A DNA stretch of 64,000 nucleotides from Apostichopus japonicus (taxonomy: Eukaryota; Echinodermata; Holothuroidea; Aspidochirotida; Stichopodidae), in NCBI RefSeq assembly GCF_037975245.1, contig NC_092566.1, positions 2,106,001 through 2,170,000 of the forward strand, read 5' to 3'. Each line of letters begins with the position of its first letter. Position 1 is the first letter of the stretch. Both the position numbers and the translations under genes were made by a program. Under the pieces are notes generated by a model, which was not told where the DNA came from, ran no database searches, and was given only the letters and a program-made list of their open reading frames with translations. This document shows positions 11,166-24,606 of this stretch, piece after piece.

Positions 11166-12944
11166 TTACTCTTGATGTTCTAATTCAAAGAATTAAGTTT
11201 TCCTTTCGCTCGTTTCTGATTGTAACAGTTCATGAAAGTATCTAAAGTACTATCAATGAGCCTAATTAAACTGTAGTGTACCTGTATGATTTAAATCTGC
11301 ATGGATTGTATGACAAGGTCTTTCACTAAAGATTTCAATGCTCTTTAACTTTAAAACTCATTATAAATTATGTTAAACCCTGCAGACCTTTGATATTTAG
11401 AACTTTACCATCATACCATAAAAGAAAACAGAATAACATTGATGTACATCTACTGAAATGTGATCACTTATTTTAGTCGAACATCTGGCAGGTTTTTCTT
11501 ATTGTTCCTTATTCTTACTCTAGAACCCTGATGAAGTCTTGTCTATCCATCCAGGAAATTTGATTTGATTAATTTTCCTTTTCTCGACCTCCCTCGAGGA
11601 AGATCTTACAACCTTTCGTATGTTTTGAACTTGAAATGTCCTCTCCAGCTGTTGCATAGGCTTTACAATGATGTCATGATAGTTTGTGATACCGGGTAAA
11701 GTCAACGAATTATTCCAAGGTGAATGCAGGGTTAGACCACCCCCCCCCCCTCCTCCACACACACACTTTTCTAATGCAGTATAGGCATTAGACTTGTAAA
11801 ATACATTTTGATATCTGAAATTGTGGTTTCATTACATTGTTGAGTTACTATAATAGAGACTGGGTGATTGTGACATATGAGCAGAGAAATGTTCATATTT
11901 CCCAGCTGTGTAAGAAAAGGACAATGGAGGAAGCTGCGCACCCCTGATCATCCCCCCTCCCCCCTCCCCCCTCCCCCTCCCCTCCCTGTACATGTCATTA
12001 CTGTATATCCCTCAAAGGTTATCTCTCATATACTTCACTCTTCATTTATCTTGTATTAGTTTACAGAACAGAATCTTGTTTATAAATACCAGAATTAGAC
12101 TTGGCTGAGTTGTAATTTAATCTGTTATTTTTATGCTCGACTTAATTGTAAACTCATGTAAGGATAAGGTTTCAGCATGATATACAGTATACCGAGAACA
12201 ACAACATAACCATGTCTGCAGGAAGTACTGAGTTTCTATAACTGGTGAAGGGTAATAATCGTTAAGTTACCACATGAAAAATAACTCAACATGACATTAA
12301 TGTAGTGTGATATAGTTTGGTTCCATGATCATGGAAATTATGGTTCATATGAGGTTATTGTATCTCATGTAATTTGATGTTGCTTGTATTTTAGCTTCTC
12401 ATTTCATAAAACAGAAAGAGATGAATTGTGTAAAATAAAACAGGAAGCTTGGCCCATCATTGTATCAGTTTCACATGATTATGTTCTACATGTGATTAGT
12501 ATCTCCCAACATTGTGGTGACATTAATGGAGATCAACTGTATATAAGGAATATTTACCAAACTCAGCAATACTTTTTAATCTTTATGCAAGCCTGATGGG
12601 GGGAAGGGAGGGGGGATTAGGGGATATATCACAACCCTGGAATCTATCATCATATAGGGGGCCAGACATATTTAGAGGGGAACTGGTGACATTATGACAT
12701 TATCTTTCTGTTTCCCACCTCCCCTTTCCTACTGTTTAGCTAGAGTAACAGTAACAGAAGACTGCTGAGACATATAGTTCTTGCACTTGTAATCAAAACA
12801 ACTTTTTCTTTTTTTCTTTTTTTCTGTACACATGAAATAACGTTACCTGTGAATGTTGTACCAGATCTCCCTCATGCTTTTTGAGATGGTTGACGATGTT
12901 CTATAAAATTAACAAATAAAAACTTTGGATTTTAATATTCACAG

Positions 12945-13029
12945 GGGAGATACAAGAGTCTGGAAGCCCATCACACAAGATGATTCAGGAAACTTTAAGG
13001 TGTCACTGAAGGCCAACAATAACCAACAG
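12945..13029 (+). CDS. Exon 2: end of PDZ and linker
   Basis: This exon encodes 28 residues after a split Arg codon: GDTRVWKPITQDDSG, then NFKVSLKANNNQQ. The basic residue followed by a VWKP-type motif directly after the PDZ is typical of ALP/Enigma proteins. The acceptor is TTCACAG with a T-rich tract and the donor CAG|GTAAAG. The exon ends in phase 0. Confidence 0.9.
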
Positions 13030-15591
13030 GTAAAGTTAAAACTAAAATGCCTCCACAAATTGCATCATCAACTAAAGTGCAACAAAGTCTCCTAAAATAA
13101 TCTTATGCTGTGGTAGAGAGTCTTCAGTCACATAAACCATGATGAGAATTTTTATTTTGAGAGTTTTTATCCTTAGTTTTTGTCCTTCCTGCAACTTAGG
13201 ATGAGCGAAAACAAACTTGACATCAAAATGAAGCAAGTTACTGAAACCTTGACCATTTTTGTTTACGTATTACTTTATCATATAGCCAATGCAATGCAAT
13301 GGAATGTAATGCTGAAAAGAACCTTCAATTAATTTGTGTGTGTTAATTGTGTAATGGCTACATGTATATATGTTTTGATTATTTACATAAATATTGTCAG
13401 AGCATTTCCTTCAAATGGATCTCATCTTCAGCCCAAGTAACAGGAGGAATTGGACATCATCGGGGACAGGTCATCCGTTCTGTAATTTTTAAACAATATG
13501 CCGGGAAATATGGAACAATATTCCATGCATACATTAATGCTGCATAAAATTATTAATTAGGAATGCAACCTAGTCCTTTAAAAGTAATATGTTGCAGGCA
13601 GCGTGAGCCTCCAAAGTAGAATATTGCCTTTGTAATTTAAAAAAAAAGGCTTATAAAAGTATGAGAATGTGATACATGTAGTAGATACTAGATGTATATC
13701 GCGTGTCTTTGGTTTATGCTAAAATTTCCAAATATGGTACTACTGTGTGTCATTCTGTGGTGTTTCCTGTTATAACTGTCATTGTCCAATAGCTCTGTAT
13801 ACCCGCCCACCTGCGTAGTGACGTTATCAACAGAACCATGCATAACAGCCCAGTGAATCAATTGCGGTGAAACCATTTACAATTGAGGTGCGAAGTGAAT
13901 CTTTCTTCAGCACAATACTGTTCAACGTCCTGTTTAAATTCACACAGTTTTAATCAGACTTTTTGTTAATATTGTATGGCTGTAATTACTATTTATAATC
14001 AATATTACTATACAGACTATCAAAACCCTACTTTGACCTTAACAAGAAACTGTTTTCAAAGGAATGGAATTTTGAATTGACCTCATTTTCACTTCTAGTT
14101 GAACTCTGTATTGCATAGTATGGAAAATCAAGGGTTTAACATGTTTGTGCTCCTGTAATAATTATGTTTTGTTTGTTTATATGTGTTTGTTTGTTTATAT
14201 GTGTTTGTTTGTTTATTTTTATGTGTTTGTTTGTTTCCTTTTGCTGAAAATCTATACAGCATTAAGTACATAAAAAAGAAGAAAAAACCACAGATAATTG
14301 CACTGTATGTATTGTGTCTGACCTTCAACAAATCAAGTACAGTATGTATGGTATTTTGTTGCCGGTATACAGTACGTACAGTATGTATGTTGTTGTTTAC
14401 AGTATGAACAGTATGTATGTTGTTGTTTACAGTTTGTGATTAGTGTATCATATAACGATTGGTCTATAAACACATGAGTTGGTTTTTTTGACTGTACGGG
14501 CACCTATCAGGCTTGGCAGGGCTGTTACAACTACAATGAACAGTGCCAAATTTATAATATACGCAGAGACTATACATGCTACGTTCATTTTAACATCTTC
14601 GTTCATTCATTCCTGGAAAAGCTATTTGTCTGTATAATCCACAGCTTTGAGTCAATTTTTTGGCAGGGCTTCAAATATATCACTACAATATACATTGTAT
14701 AAAAACTGCAACGTCATCAGTCATGGAGAACCTGTAGTTCTGGGCTTTTTGACTAAGATCTTGTGTAGTACTTATTTGTGCCATTTCTAATCAATCTCTG
14801 ACCATGATCACACAGTCACAGTCTCGATGCGAGAGGACTGGGCTTGAGAGCCAATCAGTGACTGGGGTTGAGAGCCAATCAGTGACTAGGGTTGAGAGCG
14901 GATCAGTAATTCGGTTGTTTGGTTTCTCTTGCCAGGTTCTTTGTTGTGTGACTTTTCTTACAAAGTACCTGTAGAACTTTCCTATGGGGCATATAGTTTA
15001 CATACAGTAGAGTATCCTACAAATAGGAAATAACTGCTATGCTATGTTAAGCTTGCTTGTTTTCAGGATTTTAGTCAAGTTATGTTCATTTATTAAGACC
15101 ACCATTTGACCTCTGTTCAGAAAAGAGGTAAACCGACATCACTTCATATCTTTCATTTTTTTGGTAATGTGTACAATGAACCTTTCATTTCTAAATATCC
15201 TCTCTCAGGATACAGTTTTATCCTCCGCTTTACCTTAATGTGATTTCTTAAAGACAATTAAAGGAAACTTGATACTAGGTACAATTGTTTCTTCTTCTTT
15301 AGCATTCCCCTGCCCCCGATTAATTCACCCTACCTGGTAGTGAAAAGATTTGTAGGTATAATGAAATAAGCTTAATGTATATCCTATAATCTGTGGAAAT
15401 CTGCTAGAATGGTCATCAACAAAATAGTTCTTGAAAATCTGTTGCTTTGAACTTGCCTCTATTAAAAAAAATCAGGGAAAAAAAAGCCCATGTGTTCCAA
15501 AAAAAAGCCTCACTATTTCTAAAGTAAAAGTTTATTTACCTTCTCATGAAGGAGCAAGTTTTTTACTGTAATCTTTTCTTTTTTTGTAAAG
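13030..15591 (+). other. Intron
   Basis: No coding is supported. It contains T-rich (TTTG)n sequence at 14166-14236, short ACAGTATGTATGTTGTTGTTT duplications near 14390-14430, and a three-copy direct repeat of about 27 bp (unit GAGAGCCAATCAGTGACT) at 14841-14913. Confidence 0.65.
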
Positions 15592-15812
15592 GAGTTTCTG
15601 CATCCTGGAAGTAAAACAAATTTTACCCCTAAAGGATATGGTGCTCCTCAACCAGCGGCACCCATTGCAGCACCCACACCACCAGGAGGAAGAGGGTCAG
15701 CCCAGGTCGTCCATCTACAGTTCAACTCCCCTGCCGGACTCTACTCGGAGCAGAACATCGCAGAAACCTTTAAGGGTCAGACTGAGGGAATGATAGATAA
15801 CTCTGTGGGGAA
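15592..15812 (+). CDS. Exon 3: ZM motif region
   Basis: This exon encodes about 73 residues. The start EFLHPGSKTNFTPKGYGAP gives way to an Ala/Pro-rich stretch, then VVHLQFNSPAGLYSEQNIAE and TFKGQTEGMID. The phrase F-SPAGLYSEQNIAETF-GQ matches the Zasp-like motif (ZM) that family members use to bind the alpha-actinin rod. The acceptor is GTAAAG|GAG after a long T tract and the donor AA|GTAAGA. It leaves two bases (AA) for an Asn codon with the next exon. Confidence 0.93.
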
Positions 15813-17088
15813 GTAAGAATTTAAAAAAACTGAATGTCTGGTAACATTATGATAGAAGTCTTCAAAATGTGGCTCCATCCGGAAAGTTATGGACTTGAAC
15901 CATTTGGCTTGGGAGGAGAGTTGCAAATTTACATTTACTTTATGATAAACCCGTATATATACCATATGTCTCCTGTCACTTTCCTGAATTGGTCAATTTA
16001 ACCCACGTTGGTCGTGGAGTATTCTATGGTGATCTCTCAATTGGATCCTTATAAATTACACAATGAAAACTATCAATAAGTATGTTAATTACATGAGACT
16101 AATTGAAACAATTTCTATACTGAGGGGAAGGGGGAGGGGGAGCCTCGTTGTGGTGGGGGAGGTGAGGTTGTGGTGGGGAGTCATCAGAGGCCACATCACA
16201 TGGTATACCATATAATGAGTGATCACACATACTGCTGATGGAAGAATCTTGCCGTATTATGGCAATATTTTGTATAGAATTTTGTAACCCTTATTACCTT
16301 AAGAACGTGTTAGCAACTACTCATAACACACCCTGTGATGGACACACTCAAATTGCCGAACCTGCCGCAGACAAACACAAAGTAATAGTGCGTCTATTCC
16401 ACAGTTTTGAGTTGCAGGCATTGCAATGACACAACCTCCACTATAGTTTCTACAAGGTCATTTACAGATCTAGGATTACATTTCTGGTTCAGTTTACATC
16501 TCAAGTGTTGTCATGGTTCAGTTGTTTTGAATTATCATCATACTATTGCAAGCCCTAGTGACCGTGCAACAGTGAGATTTTTCCTAGTAAAAGCTGGTTT
16601 TGTTGAGCCTGTATTAATGAACTAGCTCTGTAAATGTTCACTGAGCTGAAAATTGTTGGGATAAAGGTGTTTTTCTTCTTCAGCTGAAAGAAAAGGGCTA
16701 ATAACTTCAACTGCCATTTATCTGCAAAGCAGAAAGTGGCATCTGTAGATGATAAATATGACAAATGATTGACAGATTGGTATCTAGTATGCTAATTGCA
16801 TCTGTAGACAGAAACTGACCTTGATTCTCAGGGTGAGGGAGAATTATAGAATGGGGAACGGTCAGGGGGATTGGATGGGCTTGAAGGGAAGAAGGATTAG
16901 GGAGGACAGAATTTTATTACAATTGTTAGTAAAAAAGATTTGGATAAGAACTGATATTTTGATTGATTCCTAGATCTATATACTGATTTTGGCCCAATGC
17001 CTGAACTTTCTGGTTAAGTTTTAAACATCTAATACTATCCTTTGTTATAATCAAACATTCTGTTTATAAACACAAGCTATGGTTAAAG

Positions 17089-17430
17089 GGTGTGAAGACT
17101 CTCGCAAAAAAAAACGTCTAATGCCGGTAATCTGACCTAGTTTCGAATGAGGTGTAACAGAAGTGTTAGACACCACCATCGATCCCAAAAAATACACACA
17201 CACAGCTTGCTACCATTGGTCATTAGACACTAGTGTACAGCTGCGGTCAATACCCACAGCACAGTGTACAAACAATGCAGTGATGGACATCTCAGGTCTA
17301 GATAAAAGATAACAAGGTATCACGTTTCATTACTGTCTGCATTTTGTAGCGACACGAACAAAATGTCACTTGCAAGCAACGGAAAGTTAACTTTTTCAGA
17401 TGGCCACTAGCGGTTTGGGGCGAGTCTTCA
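17089..17430 (+). repeat. Family-A TIR repeat, copy 2
   Basis: About 340 bp, with GGTGTGAAGACTCTCGC at one end and GGGGCGAGTCTTCA at the other, forming imperfect terminal inverted repeats. Internal landmarks shared with the other copies are TCTAATGCCGGTAATCTGAC, CACTAGTGTACAG and ATAACAAGGTATCACGTT. It is preceded by TTAAAG, as in the copy at 52301. No ORF is present. Confidence 0.8.
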
Positions 17431-17605
17431 ATGCCTTTAATACTGACTGGTTGACTTTCCTGTTCTGCGAGCTGATGAAGAAGTATCTGTCCTTTTACAT
17501 GGTGACTTCTCCGGTCGTTCCATGCAGGGAATGAAATAATTAGAAATCTCTTCATTGAGTCTGTCTCAAAGTAATTAAGTAGAATGAGATCACACTGGTA
17601 TCCAT

Positions 17606-17856
17606 TTAAAGGTGGTCAGTATAGGCCCCAAATTATAGCACGCTATAATTGCTAGAAGTTTTCAAAAAGTACTTTTCAGGAGGTATTTACTCTCCAAATT
17701 GTTCTCAGACATTTTCAAGGAACATACAAGATTACTGAATGTCTAAGTGAGGAAAATTTCCTCAAAGGTTGTAATAAAAACAGTTCAAGAATTTTGACCA
17801 AAGGTGACCATATTTGATTATCTAGCATATTTGGGGCCAATACAGCATACCTTTAA
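17606..17856. repeat. Family-B TTAA-bounded TIR repeat, copy 1
   Basis: This 251-bp element begins TTAAAGGTGGTCAGTATAGG and ends in the inverted counterpart GGCCAATACAGCATACCTTTAA. TTAA at each end is the target-site signature of piggyBac-like insertion, so it could be a non-autonomous piggyBac-type MITE. That class assignment rests on the ends only. Confidence 0.75.
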
Positions 17857-18307
17857 GCAGAAAGTGCATTTTATCTGAGAGGTTGATAGTCAGTAAATGC
17901 AAAAGTAAATAAAATATTAATGAGACAACCCCCTCTACTGCAGTTTTTATGTACAAATATGCAATGAAGTTAATGCACGTCGGCTTTCATGTCAAAATTT
18001 GAAATAGCAAAGAAATAACTGGTAGATCAAGGTTTGTGTCACTAACCACAGAAGTACATATTCTATTCTTTAAATGATCCATCCCTAAGGGTTTGACAAA
18101 TTAACCAATTTTCCTTTTTCTGCAGTGCTAAACAGAAGGTACATCGTTATTGTAACTTGCATACCGTGATAGCACCCTCCCTTATCTCCCTTCTCCACGA
18201 TAAACTTTTTTTCTGCTAACATCGCCGATATTTATTGGTTTACATCGATGCAGATACTTTTAATTATCACTATTAATTTCTGAGCATTTTTGTTTATGAT
18301 TCCACAG

Positions 18308-18642
18308 TGATAGTTACCAACCTCAACCATATCAGCCAATGAGAGACACGGGATTCAGTCCCAAACCAGGTGAGGTCAGCGCGACCAAGGAGGTCAGCGC
18401 GACCAAGGAGGTCAGCGCGACCAAGGAGGTCAGCGCGACCAAGAAGGTCAGCGCGACCATGGTAGAGACAGAAAAGGGAGAAGAGATTAAATATTCAGGT
18501 TACATCAATCCTAGCGCTCAGTCACGATCGTTCAAAATGTTGAAGGAGATACTGGATGCCGAGGAAGAACTGCCCCCTCCTCCTCCCGAAATTTTGGCTA
18601 ATGTGGTTGTCACGGAAACGGAGAATGACAAAGGCGGTGCAG
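18308..18642 (+). CDS. Exon 4: DUF4749-like region with in-frame VSATKE repeat
   Basis: This exon encodes about 112 residues. It starts DSYQPQPYQPMRDTGFSPKP, continues as five repeats of EVSATK (18372-18460), and then contains GYINPSAQSRSFKMLKEI and LDAEEELPPPPPEILA. The phrase QSRSF-LKEILDAEE is the conserved core after the ZM motif in PDLIM/ALP proteins. The acceptor is TTCCACAG and the donor GCAG|GTGCAT (phase 1). An earlier donor CCAG|GTGAGG at 18370 is also in phase 1, so skipping the repeat and core would keep the frame. Reading past the main donor meets a stop at 18669-18671. Confidence 0.9.
18372..18460 (+). repeat. 18-bp in-frame coding repeat (EVSATK)x5
   Basis: Five head-to-tail units of GAGGTCAGCGCGACCAAG encode EVSATK. 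The first four are nearly identical in DNA; the last begins KVSAT. Near-identity at silent positions suggests recent slippage or expansion inside the exon. Confidence 0.92.
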
Positions 18643-21600
18643 GTGCATGTTTGTTCCCTTGTTTGTGCTAGACTCATTCTATTAACCTTTAATCATTAAC
18701 ACTCTGTCAGAGAGGATGAGATGCAAATGATCAATATGAATATGCATATATGGTTACGAGGCATTTATAAATATCATTATATATTCAAATGAGGGAAAGA
18801 CAATTTGCTGATTTATAAACAATGCCTTGTATGTATAAAAGTGATACTATAGTCTGAACTTGGATTGTTGAGATCGATGTTATCTTGAAATTTCTTTTTT
18901 GAGAAACCCTTTAATATTTAGTCATGAGGAGAAGTGCAGAAAATTTATTCAAAACTAGTGAAGAACTGAAAATTTACATTGGATTCAGCTTACCTGTTTC
19001 CTCAAAACAATTGCACTAATCTCAATGTTCTTCAAATAATATATGCACATATATGGCAATGATATTGTAAATCTGTGCTTTATTTCCAAAAGAAAATCCC
19101 ATTTTTCAAAACTCAAAGTTAAAACAGAAAAACACAATAAACCAGGACCAAGAAACTGATTTTCCTGTTTAGTTAATTTAAGATCAGACTCTGTTTTTGT
19201 TTTTGTTCAGAAAAAAAACAAAAAGAAATCATAAAGATTTGACAAGTGATGATGATGATGGGAGAAATTTTCTTAGGTTTCAAAATATTAATTTGATCTA
19301 ATTTTGGCTTAAAGTGCATCTCACCTTCTCTGACATATCCTATTAGATTTCTTTGTTTTGTAATCTTGTTTCAAATGTCTTGGATGTTTTTCAATACTTT
19401 TTATTTGATTTTCCTCATATTTTACCAACTTTCCTCAGTTTCATTTGATATTCCTGTAGGCCTAGATAGATATATATTTATTACATGGAATCCCATTTTT
19501 GCATTAATTTTCAAGTTTCCATCATAGTTTCCACTGAGGATTTCACTGTTGTTAAAATATCACATATTTGAGAAACATGCGTGTCAACTTCGAATAAATT
19601 AGTAAATAAGTAAGCAGACCCTCAAAGATTAGAAGTATTATGCTGTTCCATACAACAGAGACCTGGTGACTGATAGCATTGAAGACCAAGTGTGGTCGTT
19701 ATCTAACGAAACATAACCTTTGAGCATTATGATGTAAATAAAGAACAAAGGAACGATCAATGTGGCATGATGTGTTGCATTCAGCTTAAAGCCATCTAAA
19801 ACCAGCTTTAAGCTTGATAAGGAAGTAATGAATAGCTCTGACTATAACTTATATAGAGGCTTATAATGTACCTTAAAGTTTGGAGAGGTCCTCAAAACAA
19901 AATTGGCTGGATTCATTTTCTGTTGGACTGATAAAGCTTTAATGAAAGCAAAACCTAATGTTAATAAATAACTTATGCTTATAATCCTAATTTTAAATAC
20001 ATTTAGCTTATTAACAACACTGTATTCAGGGTTCATGCATAAGTTTACGAGCATATCCACCCAAATTGTGCTGAATCGTTTTTGAAGCTATGAAATGCAA
20101 GAGAATCAAAAACTTACAAGATAATTAAAAAAGTAATAAGCGCTCATTGACAGCTTGCTTCATTTTACAATTTCAGTATTATTTTTAGCAGAAAACTGAT
20201 TTTTTATGAAACACATGGGATCAGTTTTGTTACTGATTTATGTTAAGTCAGCAAAAAAGACTTATGACAACAGCATTAATTTTGATTACCAGAAAACTTA
20301 TATAAATATGCCCTCCAAAGGATGGCAAACAATTTTTGAAATTGGGAAGTCATACAAGAGATACAAGGTGGATGAACCCTGATAGTCAGTAAAATGGTTT
20401 ACCGATTAGATTATGTAAATACAATAGCAAATATTCCACTCATAACAACCATATAACAAGTGCTTCGATGTAACATTTCACCATTTACCATTCTTCACTG
20501 CTACACAAATATTACATCATCAAAGTATCCACTTACTGACCTTTTACTAGCTTATTTTTATTAACCCATCTAGCCATTTCTCATCATATCTGTTTGACGG
20601 TGGAGGAACTCATCATGTATGCATAGCCTGATCTATTGACCAGAGAACAAACTGATGAATCGCTAGATTTTTTTTCATGTTAATGCTTCTTGAATAGAAA
20701 GTACTCAGGAGGATAAGTCAAGTAGAGATTCACTCTTTGATATAAGAGAGATTTATTAGTTTATAACATGTACTTGTAACCTATTGCAGCACCAGGCTAG
20801 TCTATTTTTACATATTATCTGTTTAGCTATAACCGCTTTTAGTCACAAGTTGAACCCAACGGAATCCGAACTATCTTGCATTAACCATAGCTGTTTACCC
20901 TGCTTCCCATTTCACAGACCGTAATCTGACATGTAGACAATAAGTCTGTATTGAATGCATGCAACAGCTTGATATAGCGCAGATGTATGGCGGCACAGAT
21001 ACACTAATGAAAGTTCATTCTCTTTCTTGGAATCAGCTTTTGCTTCAAAACTTAAAAATTGCTTTGTGTGGAGTTTACAACAAAACTACTTTTAGAAGGG
21101 GGAAGTAACAGCAATGGCATTGATACTTAGAGTACTAATGTGCAACTTTATTTAACATAATTCTGCATTTAAACGAAAAGATTTTGCAATTTATTTTTAC
21201 AGACTGCTTCCTTGTACGGTGATAGCTTCTGTATGAAACCCCCGATTAATATCCTGCATTCGATATGAATTAACCATCCTACACTATACAGTATATCATT
21301 GTACACATTCAGCAAGTAATCCATTAATTTAATGGATGCATGAAAGCAACATTTATAACATTTAACTAATTCAAAAAACTAAGTCAGTTCTCTATTGTGC
21401 ATCCTACTGGGTGACTTAGAGAAGGAAGTGCCCAGAGCCAACCCCATCAGCAGTGCTTAAACTTTGAAAGTTTATTGTAACAGTCACTGCATGCCATGGG
21501 CATAATTAGTGAGGTGTTGACACTTGGTCTGCTGGTTCTTGTCACTCTTAAGTATGAGGCTGAGATTGATGGTTAACATCTAACCCCTTAGCAACCAGAG

Positions 21601-23938
21601 ATTGTTTATCAAATTGCCTAGTAACTACAACTTCACAATAAAGACAAACCAATGGTATGTTTTCATTGAGTCCCTGCTAAAGGGAACATAGTATCTGTGC
21701 AGTCAATAGTGGACATGGTGTGTGTGTGTGCGTGTGTGGATGTATATGTGTGTATGTACATTGTGTAGATTTCATTTCTGAGGTTAAGGAGCCTATTTTG
21801 GTTGCTGGAGGTCAAAAGTCACTTAGTGTCAGTAAACTTTAAAATCTTAAATCCTCTTCCATCTCCCATGAATGATGTATTGATTTGAGCCATTGATTCA
21901 AGGCAAACTGGGGTCATCATATTTTGTTTTTAAAATCCCGACACTTGAACAGTGCTGGTATACATATATTTGAATATCATCTGTGAGGCCATGGATCGTT
22001 TAAAGTGGATATGCATATTCATAAATTGGTCAGCAAATAATCTATCATCAATTACAAATTTCAGACAAATCCTGTGGTTTTACTTCTTCATAAACTACAG
22101 TAGTCTATAATATTAGTAATTGACTAGCAATGCATCTCTAGTATTGTCATATTTGGTACATACAGCCATGCATTGTATGCTGCAGAAGTTGTCTGACTAA
22201 AAAAAAAAAAAAAAATCATTCTGTTTATATACGATGGGTGAATAAACATAAAAATGTCTCCAAAACCAGGAAGTTATAGATTAGCAAAATAAACATTTTA
22301 CTATCAGCTGTTAGTGATGTGTTTACTTTCATAGTTGACAGTGACAACACTGTTGCGTGGGCGATATGATATGAAGACATTATTGTTGATAAGAAGCATG
22401 AAAGTAATACATAGGAGTCGTACTTAATGAGTTAAAAGCAGACCGAATATTTCAGTGCGCTAAATTTGCTAAATTTTAATTGACCAAAAAACTTTTTCCA
22501 CCTTTATTGCCAGACATTGGAGGGGAGGGGGCAGGGGGGGGTTAGGTGGCAGAAGGGAACATGAACAACAGCCAAATGGTAGTGCTTTCATGTTTCTTGT
22601 AACAACCGTGTAAAAGTTCTTTCTCTCAGTAGTTGAAGCATTTTTAATTCAAAGCTATTGAATTTTAAATCTGTTTTAAAAAAGTTGACTCTATCAACAA
22701 CAACAAAACAACTGTTGTATACAGTACCGATGGAGTTTGTTTGAATAAAATTTCAATTTTGTAAAATGAGACTTTGGTGTTGAAGCAAAAGGATGAAAAG
22801 ATATACTTTTCATTATGAAGCAAGGATAAAGAGGATGCATAAAATGAATTAAAGAGGGGAACCAACTCCAGCTTTAATATCTTCATTTCAAAGAAGCTCA
22901 AATGTTGTCTTGAAAAAGTCTTGTTGTATTAACATAGTAAAGTGTGTTTATTATACTTACATTTCTGTAGTTAGTCTAGTCTGATGTGGTTTTTTTTCTG
23001 TCTTTCAATATTCAAGAAAAACATTCAATATTTAGGAAGATTAGCAATACACAAATCCATCAGAATACAGTCAAATTAGTAAAGACAAGTGCACAGCTAT
23101 TTAATATGATAGCACCCTTTGTGTGTATCATTCATTAAGTTGCATCTTATTTATGTTGATTGGCCCTTTTTTTAGTTCTTTGTTTCTAATTTTGTTTCAA
23201 GTAGTTTGATGCATCATACATATCCTTACATTTTTTAGTTTTCATTGCATGTCCCTAATACCTAATTTTCATACTTTTCGTTGATCATGATTGTATTAAC
23301 AACTGCACCAGCCTTGGACCAACTCCGAAATATGCAGAATTCAGGCTGACAAATTCTAATATTAAATTTTACAATCGATTTAGATGATACCAAAATTATG
23401 TGGCCAGATGTAACCCCAAAAAAAGGGTCTGAAAGAGTGTTCCCTCGTCGATATAAAATATCATGTCGGAGTAGCAGTTGGGTTACTTCTATTTCCACCA
23501 GGGAAAATGTAGAGCTGTGTTACAATTTTTGATTAAATTGCTTCTAATTCAGTATCGCAGTCATGTTTAACTATTGCTTTTATAGGTTAATTTAGAAAGA
23601 TAGAAAAGTATGTTTTAATACTATCCTTTATTGGTAGTGATACCATTGTAAAGCTTGCCACACACTGCCCCCAACTGAACTCCACATGACTCAACTCGAC
23701 TGTTGCTATGCAGGTAATCTGGGATAGTCACGCAGTGTTTGTGCACTTACGGCTGCGACCGATCGAGAATCAGTCGTGTTTTGTACTTCCAGCCAGTTCG
23801 CGGACCTGATTGTAAAGGTCCCGCGATAGAACTGCCCAGTTTCACCAAATATGTATGTGAATTTTTTAGCACCAATTGTTAAGAATAACACAGTCATTCA
23901 GTGTGTGCTCAGTGAGTCAAATCAGTTTGTGTCATATC
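18643..23938 (+). other. Intron, part upstream of the DIRS insertion
   Basis: No coding is supported. The stretch is AT-rich with an A-run near 22200, a G-rich patch at 22519-22545 and (TG)n sequence near 21720. Short reading frames are random. The last 300 bp (23650-23930) are more GC-rich, with GTCCCGCGATAG-type sequence of unknown origin. Confidence 0.65.
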
Positions 23939-23956
23939 AATTTACTTCGCTCCTCT

Positions 23957-24076
23957 CTTACCTGTCTCCCACTCCACTATTGCACTTTCCTATCTACCTA
24001 ACTACACATTTGGAATATTTTAGCACTGCGCCCTCGCTCCCTAGGCACCGCCCACTAACTCCTCCTTCCGAATCTA
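23957..24076 (+). repeat. Left inverted terminal repeat of the DIRS element
   Basis: The reverse complement of 30349-30468 over all 120 bases compared by eye. An 18-base outer extension (23939-23956, starting AATTTACTTCGCTCC) is found again only inside the internal complementary region. Confidence 0.95.
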
Positions 24077-24564
24077 CCAGCCAGGAAGAAACACTACATT
24101 TTTGTGAACGAAATCTTTTCAATTTTTCGAACGCTTTTTGGACAAGTTTTGGGACTTTTTCACAGATCTGCAGATCCTAGAAGACATTTCCAACACTTCC
24201 TTAGAAGCACTGCTTAAGTATCCTTTTAAATTCGATCTTTTCACCATTTTCTCATGCCCATTCTGTACACGTTTTTAGACCATATACATGTTACTGTGGG
24301 TACCAGATGCGCGATTTTCGTAGTCACGCGAATCTCGTCCAGTGGCCGTTTTGGCTCAGCTGTTTTCTCCCCTTGCACCCTTCGGTGCTACTGTTTAACC
24401 TAGACAGGGCTTAGGCCCTCCTGAGCCGTTTTTTGCGACCACCTAGGCTGTGGGGAAAACTTGTACCCGTTTTTCTAGACGTGTTTGTCTTTTTGCCTTA
24501 ACACTAGGCTCGGTTTTTGTACGATAGGATACGACTTTTGTACGTTAGGCTAGAGGCTAGGCCT

Positions 24565-24606
<42 letters not shown>

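Larger units (their letters stand above)
6733..12944 (+). other. Intron between the PDZ and post-PDZ exons
   Basis: This 6.2-kb intron shows no coding. It holds a possible transposon end (7795-7866), a short minisatellite (8017-8134), polypyrimidine tracts (8885-8998, 10808-10945, 11951-11988) and a decayed family-B TIR repeat (10967-11165). It also has scattered CA/GTA-rich simple sequence, for example near 9790 and 9985. Confidence 0.7.
15813..18307 (+). other. Intron with two TIR repeats
   Basis: No coding is supported. It holds family-A copy 2 (17089-17430) and, 175 bp further on, family-B copy (17606-17856). A G-rich stretch lies at 16120-16180. Confidence 0.7.
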
